Source of the DNA: Acidobacteriota bacterium
Lineage (GTDB): Bacteria; Acidobacteriota; Terriglobia; Terriglobales; Acidobacteriaceae
Length of the DNA: 64,000 nt
Direction: 5' to 3'
Assembly (NCBI GenBank): GCA_021803035.1
Contig: JAJZME010000059.1
Location: 62,001 to 126,000, forward strand
In this document: positions 37,001 to 45,400 of the stretch, in pieces
Layout of the letters: every line of letters starts with the position of its first letter
How positions within the stretch are numbered: position 1 is the stretch's first letter
Made by a program: the position numbers and the translations under genes
The notes under the pieces: model-generated
Databases searched by the model: none
Seen by the model: the letters and a program-made list of their open reading frames with translations, nothing else
What the model was told of the DNA's origin: nothing

Positions 37001-37572
37001 TGGCCACCGTTAATGGAGGCGAACTGGGTTCCCGCCGACTGTTGCGAGGTCGCCTGCACGCCGGGAACCAGCTTGACGAAGGACACCGGATTACGTGCCG
37101 TTCCATTCATATCCAGCGGCAGGGCCGTGTAGAGGTTGTTTCTCATCGTCATGCCCAGCGTCGCGCTTTGCGTTTGCAGGATCGGCGTCGCCGTCGTGAC
37201 TGTGACGGTGGAGGTAGCTGCGCCAACCGGGAGGGCAATATTCAGTGCGACCACGGCCATGGCATCCACGATGACTTTGGGGTGGGTGACGGTTTTGAAT
37301 CCCCGGGCAGTGACCGTGATCTTGTAGGTCCCGGCGGTCAGAGCCGGTACGGAATAGAACCCCGAAGAAGTGGTGAGTGCTTTTCTTACGGCGTTGGTGG
37401 ATATTTTAGTGACGGTGACGGTAGCTCCCGGCAGAGCCGCACCCGTTGTGTCGGTCACGGTGCCCTGGATGGTGCCTGTGCCGCCGATTTGAGCCGCCGC
37501 CCAGGTGGTGGAAAGCAGTCCGCACAGGACCAAGACCATGAGCCGGCCGGAGAACCTGGATAACGCTTTCAT
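34003..37572 (-). CDS. TonB-dependent receptor with carboxypeptidase-regulatory-like domain (Oar-like)
   Basis: 1189 aa from the ATG at 37572, with AGGA upstream; a longer reading from 37689 would hide the signal peptide (RLMVLVLCGLLSTTWAAAQ). After it comes a CarboxypepD_reg-like domain (GTIQGTVTDTTGAALPGATV, to about residue 110), a plug domain (NGGQARQNGIYIEGLPTTDSA and ENFTIKSGTN), and a long 22-strand barrel ending NFQLVGRLTF. Such very large receptors are typical of acidobacteria and take up oligosaccharides or other bulky ligands through the outer membrane. It is divergent from two oligogalacturonate-lyase-like genes, so pectin fragments are the likely cargo. Substrate is inferred from context only. 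Confidence 0.9.
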   Translation of the reverse strand: MKALSRFSGRLMVLVLCGLLSTTWAAAQIGGTGTIQGTVTDTTGAALPGATVTVTKISTNAVRKALTTSSGFYSVPALTAGTYKITVTARGFKTVTHPKVIVDAMAVVALNIALPVGAATSTVTVTTATPILQTQSATLGMTMRNNLYTALPLDMNGTARNPVSFVKLVPGVQATSQQSAGTQFASINGGQARQNGIYIEGLPTTDSAVQGETRFLSEEVSVEAVNQFQVLTNNAPAMYDGQGVENFTIKSGTNHIHGTAYEYFRNTALDAAGYFSKVTPVEHQNEFGADAGAPIVKNKVFIFGDFDGYYFRQATNATLQTVPTLQERQGNFSALPEPIYDPLTTTCSATGCTRSQFDYNGTPNAINPARLSPVSQSLQSYLPKPTNNQLLNNVLTNFTTGVNVFDTTERLDWHVNSRNLAYFIFSRGRFETTPVAGVSGGTDALPLPYTASRIVQENVTLGQIHDVDTITPNLINQLAYSFNRLQVPILSATSPGDYPTKAGLAGLPAGQASTAFPTTNFSGPNSPIGWAGTNSIAFNDASNTFVLQDNLQWVHGKHAITYGGQIEWLENNDISPDGGSDVFFNFSNNETAGFKPDSTTLNENTGNSYASYLLGAVDVAGATDNSVVDTGERFRNYSGWVQDDYKASSRLSLNLGLRYDIMGVAKMVFNRMSFLNPNEPNPAIGGYPGALEFAGYGPDSCGCATPVKAHLNDWGPRIGLEYSINHKTVIQSGFAIMYSRGNGTGGALYQATGQLGFDANPTFVSVNPTEGEPAFFWSPQPSSAQTTYPGIYDKGLPPFIHAPFYKPTLNTGFCTGPNCQATGGGITYGAPRIGGRTPMYENWNFGIQRELTPNLSVTLAYSASEGHYLNDTLGRPIYSDQINPKYLQLQTLLNDQATPANIAAADKVMPGIQLPYSNFTGTIGQMLRPFPQYAGVNDAYESIGNSNYNSFQIIVRKQMSHGLTFEGSYVFSKEMDNITNSRTAYNPKAEYALGAIDEPNVASVTFLYALPFGKGQWAGGSNPVISALVSHWQLAGIYTYHSGNPLSIGSSACVDPFTGGACYPEKNPAFSGPVQINGGLHSGQGVPNATHYINVNAFKDIAPYTFSTMTRSAPYGLFSPATWEQSLDLRRTFPMEHGMGFLFEVDDFDIFNNVNFGGVATNIDSSNFGTVSYQTNPPRNFQLVGRLTF

Positions 37573-38354
37573 GCCTGTCCTGAATATGGAGCTTCTTGCA
37601 TGACTTTCAAATTTTGGCTTGTCTCTGGGGATACAACATCTGCCGTTTGGTTGGATAGTTGGTTGTGGAAAGGATTGTTGACTATTCACGCAATTACCTC
37701 CTCATAAGGCACATCAAAATATTTTGTCTTGAATACATGCAGGGTGCTCTTGCTAGCCATTGAGCGCTCTTCACGCCTACCAAAGCGAACGAGGCCCTGA
37801 CTTTCGATCGAGCTAATGGATTGAGATCTGCCGGCCAGAGTAGAGAGTGGCCGCACCCAGGGGTCCTGATCTCTCAAAAGAATTTATGCGCCGGTTGAAA
37901 CGATTGTCAATAGAAAAATGTTTTCAATCATAGCGGCGTCCAGAGATGCGCAAAGCGGATCAAGAGTTGCTTGAGATGCACGAAATTGGCGGGATCCCAA
38001 GGCCCGGCGATATGCGATTTGGGGGCCCGGGCGCAGCTTTGGGGACACGCCGTAACGGCCGGCAATGCCCAGTTTACAGGCGGTATGGAAAGGCGCGAAG
38101 GGAATGGTTCCTTCGGCCACAGATTCTGAGATTCGTTTGCTCCCCGCAGAGTTGTGTCGCACCAGGTCGGACCACACCCGCTCATCCTTCCAAGAGACCC
38201 GTTTGCGCACCCATTGCCTCGAAGTGAGAAGAGAGTTTCGCCAGCTTCACAGCCCATGCGCCAAAGAACTTGCGCAGCAGGGCTGGCGCATCCGGTGGGG
38301 GTTGAAGGTACTGCGTGATGAGGTGGTCTGCCGTGGCGCGGGATGATTCTGATA
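37573..38354. other. Gene-free region between the receptor and lyase genes
   Basis: No open frame here is convincing: several 60-109 codon frames on both strands lack family features and ribosome sites. The region should hold the divergent promoters of the receptor and the first lyase. Operator-like repeats at 37895-37925 are listed separately. Confidence 0.5.
37895..37925. promoter_or_regulatory. Operator-like inverted repeats upstream of the TonB-dependent receptor
   Basis: Two AT-rich dyads lie close together: TTGAAACGATTGTCAA (37895-37910, with a central CG as in LacI-family operators) and GAAAA-ATG-TTTTC (37913-37925, perfect arms). Similar TGAAA/TTTCA elements precede both lyase genes. 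A shared regulator of receptor and lyases is plausible but unproven. Confidence 0.35.
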
Positions 38355-38394
38355 TGAAATCTATTTTCAATTGCATCCTTTGATGGTGTATAAA
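38355..38394 (+). promoter_or_regulatory. Promoter/operator of the first oligogalacturonate-lyase-like gene
   Basis: The dyad TGAAA-TCTAT-TTTCA (38355-38369) is followed after 19 bp by TATAAA (38389-38394), within GTGTATAAATC. The same arrangement, including a similar leader of about 85 nt to the ATG, precedes the paralogue at 40197. A TTTTCA/TTCAAT hexamer could be the -35. Confidence 0.5.
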
Positions 38395-38475
38395 TCCTGG
38401 GGGCGAGTTCGGGCTCGGCAAGAGCGCCGGTACGGTCTGAATGATCGCCTCAATTCCCTATCCAAGGACAACACT

Positions 38476-39939
38476 ATGCGCCGCATGGCCTTCGCTTTCC
38501 TTGCAGTTCTTACCGTCCTTACGCCGGTTGCCGCAATGGCCGCGCCGCCTGTCAAGCCTCAAAGCGAGGTGCCGAGAACATGGGTGGACAAGGATACCGG
38601 ACATCGCATCATTCGCCTGTCCAATGAGCCGGGCTCGCTATCGCTTTACTTCAACGTGAATGCGTACAGCCCTGACGGCAAGCTGATGGTCTACACCGCG
38701 CCGGACGGAATTCACGTGCTCAATCTGACCACCTTGAAGGAGCGGCTGCTGGTTCGCAACCCGCCGATACCGGCCGCGGCGAAGAAGAATCGCATGGCGC
38801 GGTTCATGTACGGGGTGCATGTGATCCAAGCGGGGTTCAAGACGCCCTCGGTGTTCTATACCAAGTACGATCCGGCGACGCATTCGAGCACGCTCTACAA
38901 GGCCAACATGTACACCGGCAAGGTGACTGAGCTGGTGCACCTGAAGCCGGGAGAATTCATCGGCACGATCAACGCCAACGAGACGCTGGGCGCCGGGGCG
39001 ATGGTTGTGGGCAATGCGGAGAAGATGGAACATCAGCAATTCCTCAACTTCATGAAAGATCGCAAAGAGCTGCCCCATTGGCAGGCGAAGGAAGAGATGA
39101 TGCAGCATCGCCTGGACGCCCATCTTCCGATGATTATCTACACGGTCAACCTGCAGCCTGGACCGGACCAGGGCAAGATGAAGATCCTTCTGCACACGAC
39201 ATCGTGGATCGATCACCTTCTGTTTTCTCCCACCGACCCGAACCTGCTCCTCTACAGCCATGAAGGCCCGTGGCAGGAGGTCAACCGCAGCTGGATCATC
39301 CACACCAACGGAACGGACAACACGCCCATTCCCATCCACAAGCGCACCATGGCCATGGAGATCTGGGGCCACGAGTTCTGGGGCCTGGGCGGCAAAACGG
39401 TCTGGTACGACTGGCAGTATCCGGAAAGCCAGGTTTTCTTCCTGGGGGGCTACAACGTGGAGACCCATCAGAAAGTTGCCTACCACATGACGCGCAACGA
39501 CTGGTCGATCCACTTCAACGTGAACCATGGCGCGACGCTGTTCTGCGGCGACGGCGGCGATCCGGGTCAGGTGGCTCATGCCAGGAACGGGGAGTGGATC
39601 GAGCTGTTCCATCCGGAGATGATTCCACTGGGCCATGCGCTGAATGCGCCGAGCTATTGGCAGCCGGGGGTCTTCCACGCTGAGCACCTGGTGAACATGG
39701 CGCACCACAACTACCGGCTGGAGCCGAATGTGCGTTTCTCGCCGAACGGGAAGATGGTCATCTTCAGGAGCAATATGTTCGGACCAAGTTACGTCTTTGG
39801 GGTCTACGTGGCGAAGGCAACGAACGTAAAGCCCTCGGAGATTCAATCGACCCCCAAGCTGGCGGCGGAGTTCAACCCCGTCAATCCCACGCCGGTGAAC
39901 CTTTTCCCGCCAAGCCAAACGCCAGCCACCACGCATTGA
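38476..39939 (+). CDS. Oligogalacturonate lyase-like beta-propeller protein (PL22 family), paralogue 1
   Basis: 487 aa from the ATG at 38476, eight bases after AAGGA. Signal peptide MRRMAFAFLAVLTVLTPVAAMA. The mature protein is a seven-bladed-type propeller opening with TWVDKDTGHRIIRLS, as oligogalacturonate lyases do. Family landmarks: WIDHLLFSPTDPNLLLYSHEGPW, GHEFWGLGG (the His of THEFW in characterised enzymes), and a C-terminal MAHHNYRLEPN / FSPNGK segment with metal-type histidines. It would split short pectin oligomers to unsaturated uronates, probably in the periplasm because of the signal peptide; many known enzymes are cytosolic. Tandem with a close paralogue. Confidence 0.82.
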   Translation: MRRMAFAFLAVLTVLTPVAAMAAPPVKPQSEVPRTWVDKDTGHRIIRLSNEPGSLSLYFNVNAYSPDGKLMVYTAPDGIHVLNLTTLKERLLVRNPPIPAAAKKNRMARFMYGVHVIQAGFKTPSVFYTKYDPATHSSTLYKANMYTGKVTELVHLKPGEFIGTINANETLGAGAMVVGNAEKMEHQQFLNFMKDRKELPHWQAKEEMMQHRLDAHLPMIIYTVNLQPGPDQGKMKILLHTTSWIDHLLFSPTDPNLLLYSHEGPWQEVNRSWIIHTNGTDNTPIPIHKRTMAMEIWGHEFWGLGGKTVWYDWQYPESQVFFLGGYNVETHQKVAYHMTRNDWSIHFNVNHGATLFCGDGGDPGQVAHARNGEWIELFHPEMIPLGHALNAPSYWQPGVFHAEHLVNMAHHNYRLEPNVRFSPNGKMVIFRSNMFGPSYVFGVYVAKATNVKPSEIQSTPKLAAEFNPVNPTPVNLFPPSQTPATTH

Positions 39940-39995
39940 GCGGGCAGGCGGGTGATACGGCGCCACATGGCCGGCCCGCACTGAACCGCAACATT

Positions 39996-40053
39996 GCCTG
40001 AAACGCCAGTGGGCGAGACTGTTCTTCCGGTCTCGCCCATTGGCGTTTCAGGC
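39996..40053 (+). terminator. Long near-perfect hairpin after lyase paralogue 1
   Basis: GCCTGAAACGCCA and TGGGCGAGAC pair with GTCTCGCCCA and TGGCGTTTCAGGC, giving about 23 bp of stem with one mismatch and a loop near 40020-40029. No T-tract follows. It separates the two lyase genes and lies just upstream of the second promoter. Confidence 0.6.
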
Positions 40054-40073
40054 GGCGGGCGCAAATTTCTATA

Positions 40074-40112
40074 CAAAAACTATTTTCACTTGTATCCGGC
40101 GGAGTGTATAAA
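40074..40112 (+). promoter_or_regulatory. Promoter/operator of the second oligogalacturonate-lyase-like gene
   Basis: CAAAAACTATTTTCACTTG (40074-40092) and TATAAA (40107-40112, within GTGTATAAATC) match the element before the first paralogue base for base over most of their length. The left operator arm is less symmetrical here. Confidence 0.5.
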
Positions 40113-40196
40113 TCTCTCTGGGGCGACATCGGGCTTTTGTACGCGCGCAAGCGGGGTCTGAGTTATCGCTTCCATTCCCTGCCAAAGGACACACTT

Positions 40197-41648
40197 ATGC
40201 GCCGCATGGTTCTGTTTGTTGTTGCTCTTTTTGCCGTTTTTGCGCCAATGGCCGCAGTGGCCGCGCCGCCCGTCAAGCCGCAAAGCGAGTTGCCGAAAAC
40301 GTGGGTGGACAAAGACACCGGACATCGCATCATTCGCCTGACCAGTCAGCCGGGTTCCCTGTCGTTCTACTTCAACGTGAACCCGTTCAGTCCCGACGGC
40401 AAACTGATGGCGTACACCGCGCCGCACGGAATCTACGTGCTCAACCTGACTACGTTGAAGACGCGGCTGCTGGTGCCCAATCCGCCGCTGCCCCCGGGAA
40501 TGGCGAACAATCGCATGGCGCACTTCATGTATGGGGTGCACGCGATCGTGGTCGGGCACAAGACGCCGTCGGTGTTTTATACCGAGTTCGATCCGGCCAC
40601 GCACACTTCGACGCTCTACAAGGCCAATATGTACACCGGCAAGATCACCAAGCTGGTGCACCTGAAGCGCGGCGAAAGCATTATCACCATCAACGCCAAC
40701 GAGACGCTTGGCGCCGGGACCATGGAAGTTGGGCCGCTGAAGCCGGGCGCGCGGCCGGGTTACTTCATGAAGCATCACCCGGGAATCACCCAGCGCCAGG
40801 CGAAAGGCGAAATGATGGAACGCCGCCTGGCTTCGCACCAGCCGATGATTCTCTACACGGTTGATCTGCAGCCGGGACCGGACCAGGGCAAGATGAAGGT
40901 CCTGCTTCACTCCACCGCGTGGCTCAACCATCTGCTCTTTTCGCCGACCGATCCCAACTTGCTGATGTATTGCCACGAGGGCCTGTGGTGGAAGGTCAAC
41001 CGCATCTGGACCATTCGCACCGACGGCACGCACAACATGCTCATCCACAAGCGCACCATGGCCAAGGAAATCGCCGGTCACGAGTTCTGGGGCCTGGACG
41101 GCGAGACGATCTGGTACGACTGGCAGTATCCCAAGAGCGAAGTCTTTTTCCTCGCCAGCTACAACTTGCAGACACACGAGCGCGTCGCCTATCACCTGAG
41201 CCGCAACGCCTGGGGCATCCACTTCAACGTGAACCAGGGCGCGACGCTGATGGCCGACGACGGAGGCGATTCGGGTCAGGTGGCCCACGCCAAGAATGGC
41301 GAGTGGATCGAGCTTCTGCGGCCGAAGATGATTCCCCTGGGGCACGCGCTGAACTCGCCCAGTTACTGGCAACCAGGGGTCTTGCACGCTGAGCACCTGG
41401 TGAATATGGCGCATCACAACTACCGTCTGGAGCCGAATGTCCACTTCTCACCGAATGGAAAGATGATTATCTTCAGGAGCAACATGTTTGGGCCGAGCTA
41501 TGTCTTCGGCGTTGACATTGCAAAGGCGAAGCATGCCAAGCCCTCGGAGATTATCTCGACGCCCAAGCTGGCGGCGGAGTTTAACCCTGTCAACCCGACG
41601 CCAACAAATGTGCTGCCGCCGTCTCGCTCCGCACCGGCCAAGCATTGA
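40197..41648 (+). CDS. Oligogalacturonate lyase-like beta-propeller protein (PL22 family), paralogue 2
   Basis: 483 aa from the ATG at 40197 after AAAGGA. Signal peptide MRRMVLFVVALFAVFAPMAAVA. Collinear with paralogue 1 over its full length and highly similar (TWVDKDTGHRIIRL, NANETLGAG, GHEFWGLDG, YGVHAI, MAHHNYRLEPN). It keeps the family landmarks, so both copies should be active. The differences are concentrated around residues 170-200 (KPGARPGYFMKHHPGI), which may tune substrate length. The conserved promoter shows that the duplication included the control region. Confidence 0.82.
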   Translation: MRRMVLFVVALFAVFAPMAAVAAPPVKPQSELPKTWVDKDTGHRIIRLTSQPGSLSFYFNVNPFSPDGKLMAYTAPHGIYVLNLTTLKTRLLVPNPPLPPGMANNRMAHFMYGVHAIVVGHKTPSVFYTEFDPATHTSTLYKANMYTGKITKLVHLKRGESIITINANETLGAGTMEVGPLKPGARPGYFMKHHPGITQRQAKGEMMERRLASHQPMILYTVDLQPGPDQGKMKVLLHSTAWLNHLLFSPTDPNLLMYCHEGLWWKVNRIWTIRTDGTHNMLIHKRTMAKEIAGHEFWGLDGETIWYDWQYPKSEVFFLASYNLQTHERVAYHLSRNAWGIHFNVNQGATLMADDGGDSGQVAHAKNGEWIELLRPKMIPLGHALNSPSYWQPGVLHAEHLVNMAHHNYRLEPNVHFSPNGKMIIFRSNMFGPSYVFGVDIAKAKHAKPSEIISTPKLAAEFNPVNPTPTNVLPPSRSAPAKH

Positions 41649-41734
41649 GGCGCATGCGCGGGCTGGACGGTTCCAATTAAGTAGCCGATTAAGCAGCCGA
41701 TCCGCAAGACAGCAATCTTGCACATGCGGCAGAG

Positions 41735-41769
41735 TGGGCGAGGTTGAAAGAAACGACCTCGCCCATTTT
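41735..41769 (+). terminator. Rho-independent terminator after lyase paralogue 2
   Basis: TGGGCGAGGT (41735-41744) pairs with ACCTCGCCCA (41756-41765), a perfect 10-bp stem with an 11-base loop, followed by TTTT. It lies between the convergent lyase and dctA genes. Confidence 0.8.
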
Positions 41770-41933
41770 AATGAGAATCGCGAGGACAAGATCGTCTTCG
41801 GCAAAGCAGGTTTTCAACACGCTGGGATAATCCAGGTCCTGCCGGATCGTTCTTCCGGCCCAATCCAGACGGCAATGCGCGCAAACACTGGGCGTGCTCC
41901 TGTACGGAACCCTGGCTTTAACAGCCAACCATC

Positions 41934-43250
41934 TTAGTCGCTTTCGACTGGCTGAATCTGGCGTGGAATGTTGTTCAGGACACTCGTTGCGCGTTCAGCG
42001 TCGAAGGCGTGCTCCCAACGGGAGACGATGATGGTGGCGACGCAGTTGCCGATGACGTTGACGATGGCACGTGCCGCATTGACGAGACGCTCGACGCCGA
42101 GCAGCAAGACCAGGCCGGCAGCCGGAATCTGATGCATGGTGGACAGCGCGGCAGCAAGGGTGACGAAGCCCGCACTGGCCACGCCCGCCGAGCCTTTGGA
42201 CATGAGCATCAAGACCAGCAGGATGACGATTTGCTGGCCCAGGCCGAGATGCGTATTGGTGGCCTGCGCTATGAAGATCGCTCCCATGCCCAGGTAGATC
42301 GAGGTGCCGTCGGCGTTGAAGGTGTAGCCGGCCGGCATGACCATGCCAACGATTCCCTTTTCGCAGCCGAGTTGCTCCAGCTTGAGCATCAGCGGGGCCA
42401 GCACAGCCTCTGATGCCGAGGTGCCGAAGGTGATCAGCAGCTCGTCGCCGATATAGCGCAACAGCTTGAAGAGATTGAAGCGGGCCATGCGCGCGATCAG
42501 GCCCAGCACGACAACGACGAACAGCAGCGCGACCAGCCAGACCTCGCCGGTGAATTCGCCCATCTCCACCAGACTGCCGAGCCCGTACTGGCCCACGCTG
42601 TAGGCCATGGCTCCAAAGGCGCCCAGCGGGGCCAGCACCAGGATGAATTCCACGATGGTGAACATGGCACGCAGAATCAGGCCGAGCAGATCAATGAGCG
42701 GCTGCGCCGCCTGACGGAACCGCGAGAGCGCCAGCCCGAACAGCACACCGATAAGAATGACCTGCAGCATGTTGCCGCCGGTGAAGGCGCCGGCCATGCT
42801 GCGGGGAATGATGTTCAGCAAAAACGCGACGAAGCTGGAGTGATGCTGGGCCGTTGCGGTGTATCCGGCAATGGCCTGGCTGTTGAGGGTGGCCGGATTG
42901 ATGTTCATGCCGTGGCCGGGACGGAGAACATCGACGGCGATGAGGCCAAGCAGCAGCGAAATCGAGGAGACCACTTCGAAATAAAGCAGGGCCTTGACGC
43001 CAACCCGGCCCACTTCCTTCAAATCGCCCATGCGCGCAATGCCCAGCACCACGCTGCAAAAGACGATCGGGCCCAGTGTCATGGTGATGAGCTTGATGAA
43101 GCCGTCGCCCAGCGGTTTCAACTTGTCGGCGGCGTGCGGGAACAGGCTGCCCATGACGGCGCCCAGGCCAATGGCCACCAGCACCTGAAGCCACAGCGGA
43201 CCCAGCAGAGGCCGCCGCTCGCGTTGATTGCCGCCGTGATTCTGCGTCAT
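41934..43250 (-). CDS. dctA: C4-dicarboxylate/cation symporter (DctA family)
   Basis: 438 aa with the dicarboxylate/amino acid:cation symporter architecture: about eight membrane helices and the re-entrant substrate region (TFGTSASEAVLAPLMLKLEQLG, then MPAGYTFNADGTSIYLGMG) and NVIGNCVATI near the end. DctA proteins import succinate, malate, fumarate or tartrate with cations. The gene starts 7 bp after the D-tartrate dehydratase stop, so both are in one transcript and tartrate is the probable substrate. Complete and of normal length. Confidence 0.92.
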   Translation of the reverse strand: MTQNHGGNQRERRPLLGPLWLQVLVAIGLGAVMGSLFPHAADKLKPLGDGFIKLITMTLGPIVFCSVVLGIARMGDLKEVGRVGVKALLYFEVVSSISLLLGLIAVDVLRPGHGMNINPATLNSQAIAGYTATAQHHSSFVAFLLNIIPRSMAGAFTGGNMLQVILIGVLFGLALSRFRQAAQPLIDLLGLILRAMFTIVEFILVLAPLGAFGAMAYSVGQYGLGSLVEMGEFTGEVWLVALLFVVVVLGLIARMARFNLFKLLRYIGDELLITFGTSASEAVLAPLMLKLEQLGCEKGIVGMVMPAGYTFNADGTSIYLGMGAIFIAQATNTHLGLGQQIVILLVLMLMSKGSAGVASAGFVTLAAALSTMHQIPAAGLVLLLGVERLVNAARAIVNVIGNCVATIIVSRWEHAFDAERATSVLNNIPRQIQPVESD

Positions 43251-43257
43251 ATCCGTG

Positions 43258-44421
43258 TCACTCCGCCAGCGCGCGCATTACGCCGATGAGATCGCTCTTG
43301 CCTTCAAAGCCGATGCCAGGCAGCTCCGGCATGGTGATGTGCCCATCTTCCACACGCACGCCGTCGGGAAATCCACCGTAAGGTTGGAAGAGATCCGGGT
43401 AGCTTTCGTTGCCGCCGAGACCGAGGCCGGCAGCGATGTTCAGCGACATCTGGTGGCCTCCGTGCGGAATGCAGCGGCGCGGCGACCAGCCCGCGATGCG
43501 CAGCGCTTGCAGCGTGCGCTGGTACTCGCAAAGCCCGTAGGAAAGCGCGCAGTCGAACTGCAGCCAGTCACGATCGGGACGCATGCCGCCGTAGCGCAGC
43601 AGGTTGCGCGCGTCCTGGTGGCTGAAGAGATTTTCGCCCGTGGCCATGGGGCCGGGATAGAACTCCGCCAGCGCGGCCTGCAGCGCGTAGTCGAGCGGAT
43701 CGCCCGCCTCTTCATACCAGAACAGCGGATACTCGCGCAGCATCTTTGCGTACGCAATGGCAGTTTCCAGGTTGAAGCGGCCGTTGGCATCCACGGCGAG
43801 GCTGGCCTGACTGCCGATCTCGCCGAGCACCGCCTCGATGCGCCGGCGGTCGTCATCAATCGGCACGCCGCCGATCTTCATCTTGACTACGGTGTATCCG
43901 CGGTCGAGATAGCTGCGCATCTCTGCGCGCAAGGCACCGAGGTCTTTGCCCGGGTAATAGTAACCGCCGGCGGCGTACACAAAGACGCGGGGATCGGCTT
44001 TAAGGCCATGGCGCTCGGCCAGCAGGCGGAAGAGCGGCTTGCCGGCGATCTTGGCCACTGCATCCCACACCGCCATGTCGATGGTGCCCACGGCCACGGA
44101 GCGCTCGCCGTGGCCGCCGGGCTTCTCGTTGCGCATCAGCGCGGCCCAGATGCGGTCAGGATCGAGGTTGTCGCCGGCGTCATTGAGCAGCGTCCTGGGA
44201 TCGGCCTCAAGCAGGCGCGGCGCAAAGCGCTCGCGGATCAGCCCGCCCTGGCCGTAGCGGCCGTTGGAGTTGAATCCGTAGCCGACAACCGTCCGGCCAT
44301 CCCGCTTCACGTCAGTAACCACGGCCACCAGCGAACAGGTCATACGCGAGAAATCGATGTAGGCGTTGGCTATCGCGGAAGAGATGGGAGCCGTTTTTTC
44401 GCGGATGTCGACGATACGCAT
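43258..44421 (-). CDS. tarD: D(-)-tartrate dehydratase (enolase superfamily)
   Basis: 387 aa enolase-superfamily enzyme. It dehydrates D-tartrate to oxaloacetate after abstraction of the alpha proton. Key parts: capping domain with NAYIDFSRMT and GYGFNSNGRYGQGG; KMKIGG (the Lys of the second motif, near residue 184); metal ligands in LAVDANGRF, WYEEAGDP and ATGENLF; catalytic His in CIPHGGHQMSLN (near residue 322). As remembered, the sequence is very close to the characterised Bradyrhizobium tartrate dehydratase over its whole length, which argues for the same function and for horizontal transfer. Operon with dctA. Confidence 0.88.
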   Translation of the reverse strand: MRIVDIREKTAPISSAIANAYIDFSRMTCSLVAVVTDVKRDGRTVVGYGFNSNGRYGQGGLIRERFAPRLLEADPRTLLNDAGDNLDPDRIWAALMRNEKPGGHGERSVAVGTIDMAVWDAVAKIAGKPLFRLLAERHGLKADPRVFVYAAGGYYYPGKDLGALRAEMRSYLDRGYTVVKMKIGGVPIDDDRRRIEAVLGEIGSQASLAVDANGRFNLETAIAYAKMLREYPLFWYEEAGDPLDYALQAALAEFYPGPMATGENLFSHQDARNLLRYGGMRPDRDWLQFDCALSYGLCEYQRTLQALRIAGWSPRRCIPHGGHQMSLNIAAGLGLGGNESYPDLFQPYGGFPDGVRVEDGHITMPELPGIGFEGKSDLIGVMRALAE

Positions 44422-44736
44422 GCATGCCTCACTGGCTATGTAAAGTTGTGCCTACATCATGAATTTTGCGGTCTCTCTTTTCAAGCAATCAATTGTATAG
44501 AGGACTGACCACTACATGATGCAGCAATGGAAGAATATCACCGGAGCCAGCGGCGGCAGCCATATGGGAGCATGATGCCGGCATTTTGTGGCGCACGGCT
44601 CGCTGGCGGGGCTCAAGACGAAGAAGTTGAAGGATTGCGAGCGCGACAACAACAGCGCTCTATCAGCGCACGATCGTCCTGATGCGCAATGGAGCAGAGG
44701 TGGGGTAGACTGAGGGAACAGAACGGCACCCCAAGC
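44422..44736. other. Gap upstream of tarD and the tRNA
   Basis: No gene recognised. The part near 44422-44510 should hold the tarD-dctA promoter, on the minus strand. The stretch 44517-44700 reads like a degenerate coding fragment in one frame, interrupted by stops, without an identifiable family. Confidence 0.35.
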
Positions 44737-44826
44737 GGAGGGATGGGTGAGCGGTTGAAACCGGCGGTCTTGAAAACCGTTGTGCCTGAAAGGGTACCGG
44801 GGGTTCGAATCCCTCTCCCTCCGCCA
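44737..44826 (+). tRNA. tRNA-Ser (anticodon TGA)
   Basis: The acceptor arm GGAGGGA (44737-44743) pairs with TCCCTCC, followed by discriminator G and an encoded CCA (44824-44826). The anticodon loop CTTGAAA gives TGA at 44771-44773. A long variable arm (GTGCCTGAAAGGGTAC region) and the T-arm GGGGGTTCGAATCCCTC complete a class II tRNA of 90 nt. Reads UCA and other UCN codons. Confidence 0.95.
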
Positions 44827-45400
44827 TATAACTAATTGCTAATAAATAGCTTAAATCACTAAACTATCTCTGCGCCCAAAATGGGCCCGGCACTCGACAG
44901 CACGCTCCAGAGATACGGCCGTTCCAATCATTTTCGTGGCCACTGCTGTGCGCATAGGCAGAGAAAAACGACGAGTTAAAGTAACCGACTACACGTCAGC
45001 GTAGCGTCGGCTCAGGCATCGCACTCTCATAAGCTCACACGCATTTGAAGGCCTGTGAAGCTGTTGTGGTCTGCCTGCCAGCAATTCGGAGGGGCCATTA
45101 GTGCGCCGTATCCGCGCGAGCGCCAATGGGCAGCGTAATCAGAGGAACAGCCCGCGGCAATGGATACGTATCCGGGCGCCTCAGCGGCTTCGTTCAAGGC
45201 GCTGTATCCACCGCGCCCAGCTTCCATGCGTCCGGGGACAATTTGACCTGTGGGCGCAACGGACGCAGCCCAAAAGCTTTATGAATGCTAATCTCGAACA
45301 TTGAGGGACTTGGTATTTGCCTTTGGATGTAACTGCATCCGGCATTTGTTGGCCAGGTCAAGCTGAAGCTTGAAATGACAATCTTTTTTGGGGGGTCAAA
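44827..45400. other. Gene-free region downstream of tRNA-Ser
   Basis: 574 bp, less GC-rich than its surroundings, with only short frames of unrecognised sequence on both strands and no integrase. No obvious repeat of the tRNA 3' end was found by eye. It may be the border of an inserted segment that continues to about 51.4 kb. Confidence 0.35.

Noticed and set aside
37884-38257. Overlapping minus-strand frames of about 109 codons upstream of the receptor
   Set aside because: No recognisable domain, no ribosome site, and odd composition; likely chance frames in regulatory DNA.
38638-41444. Two long minus-strand frames (447 and 452 codons) that resemble each other
   Set aside because: They are the antisense of the two paralogous lyase genes, so their similarity simply follows from the duplication.
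44737-45400. Integration attachment site at the tRNA-Ser 3' end
   Set aside because: No integrase and no repeat of the tRNA end could be found by eye, so an att site is not claimed.
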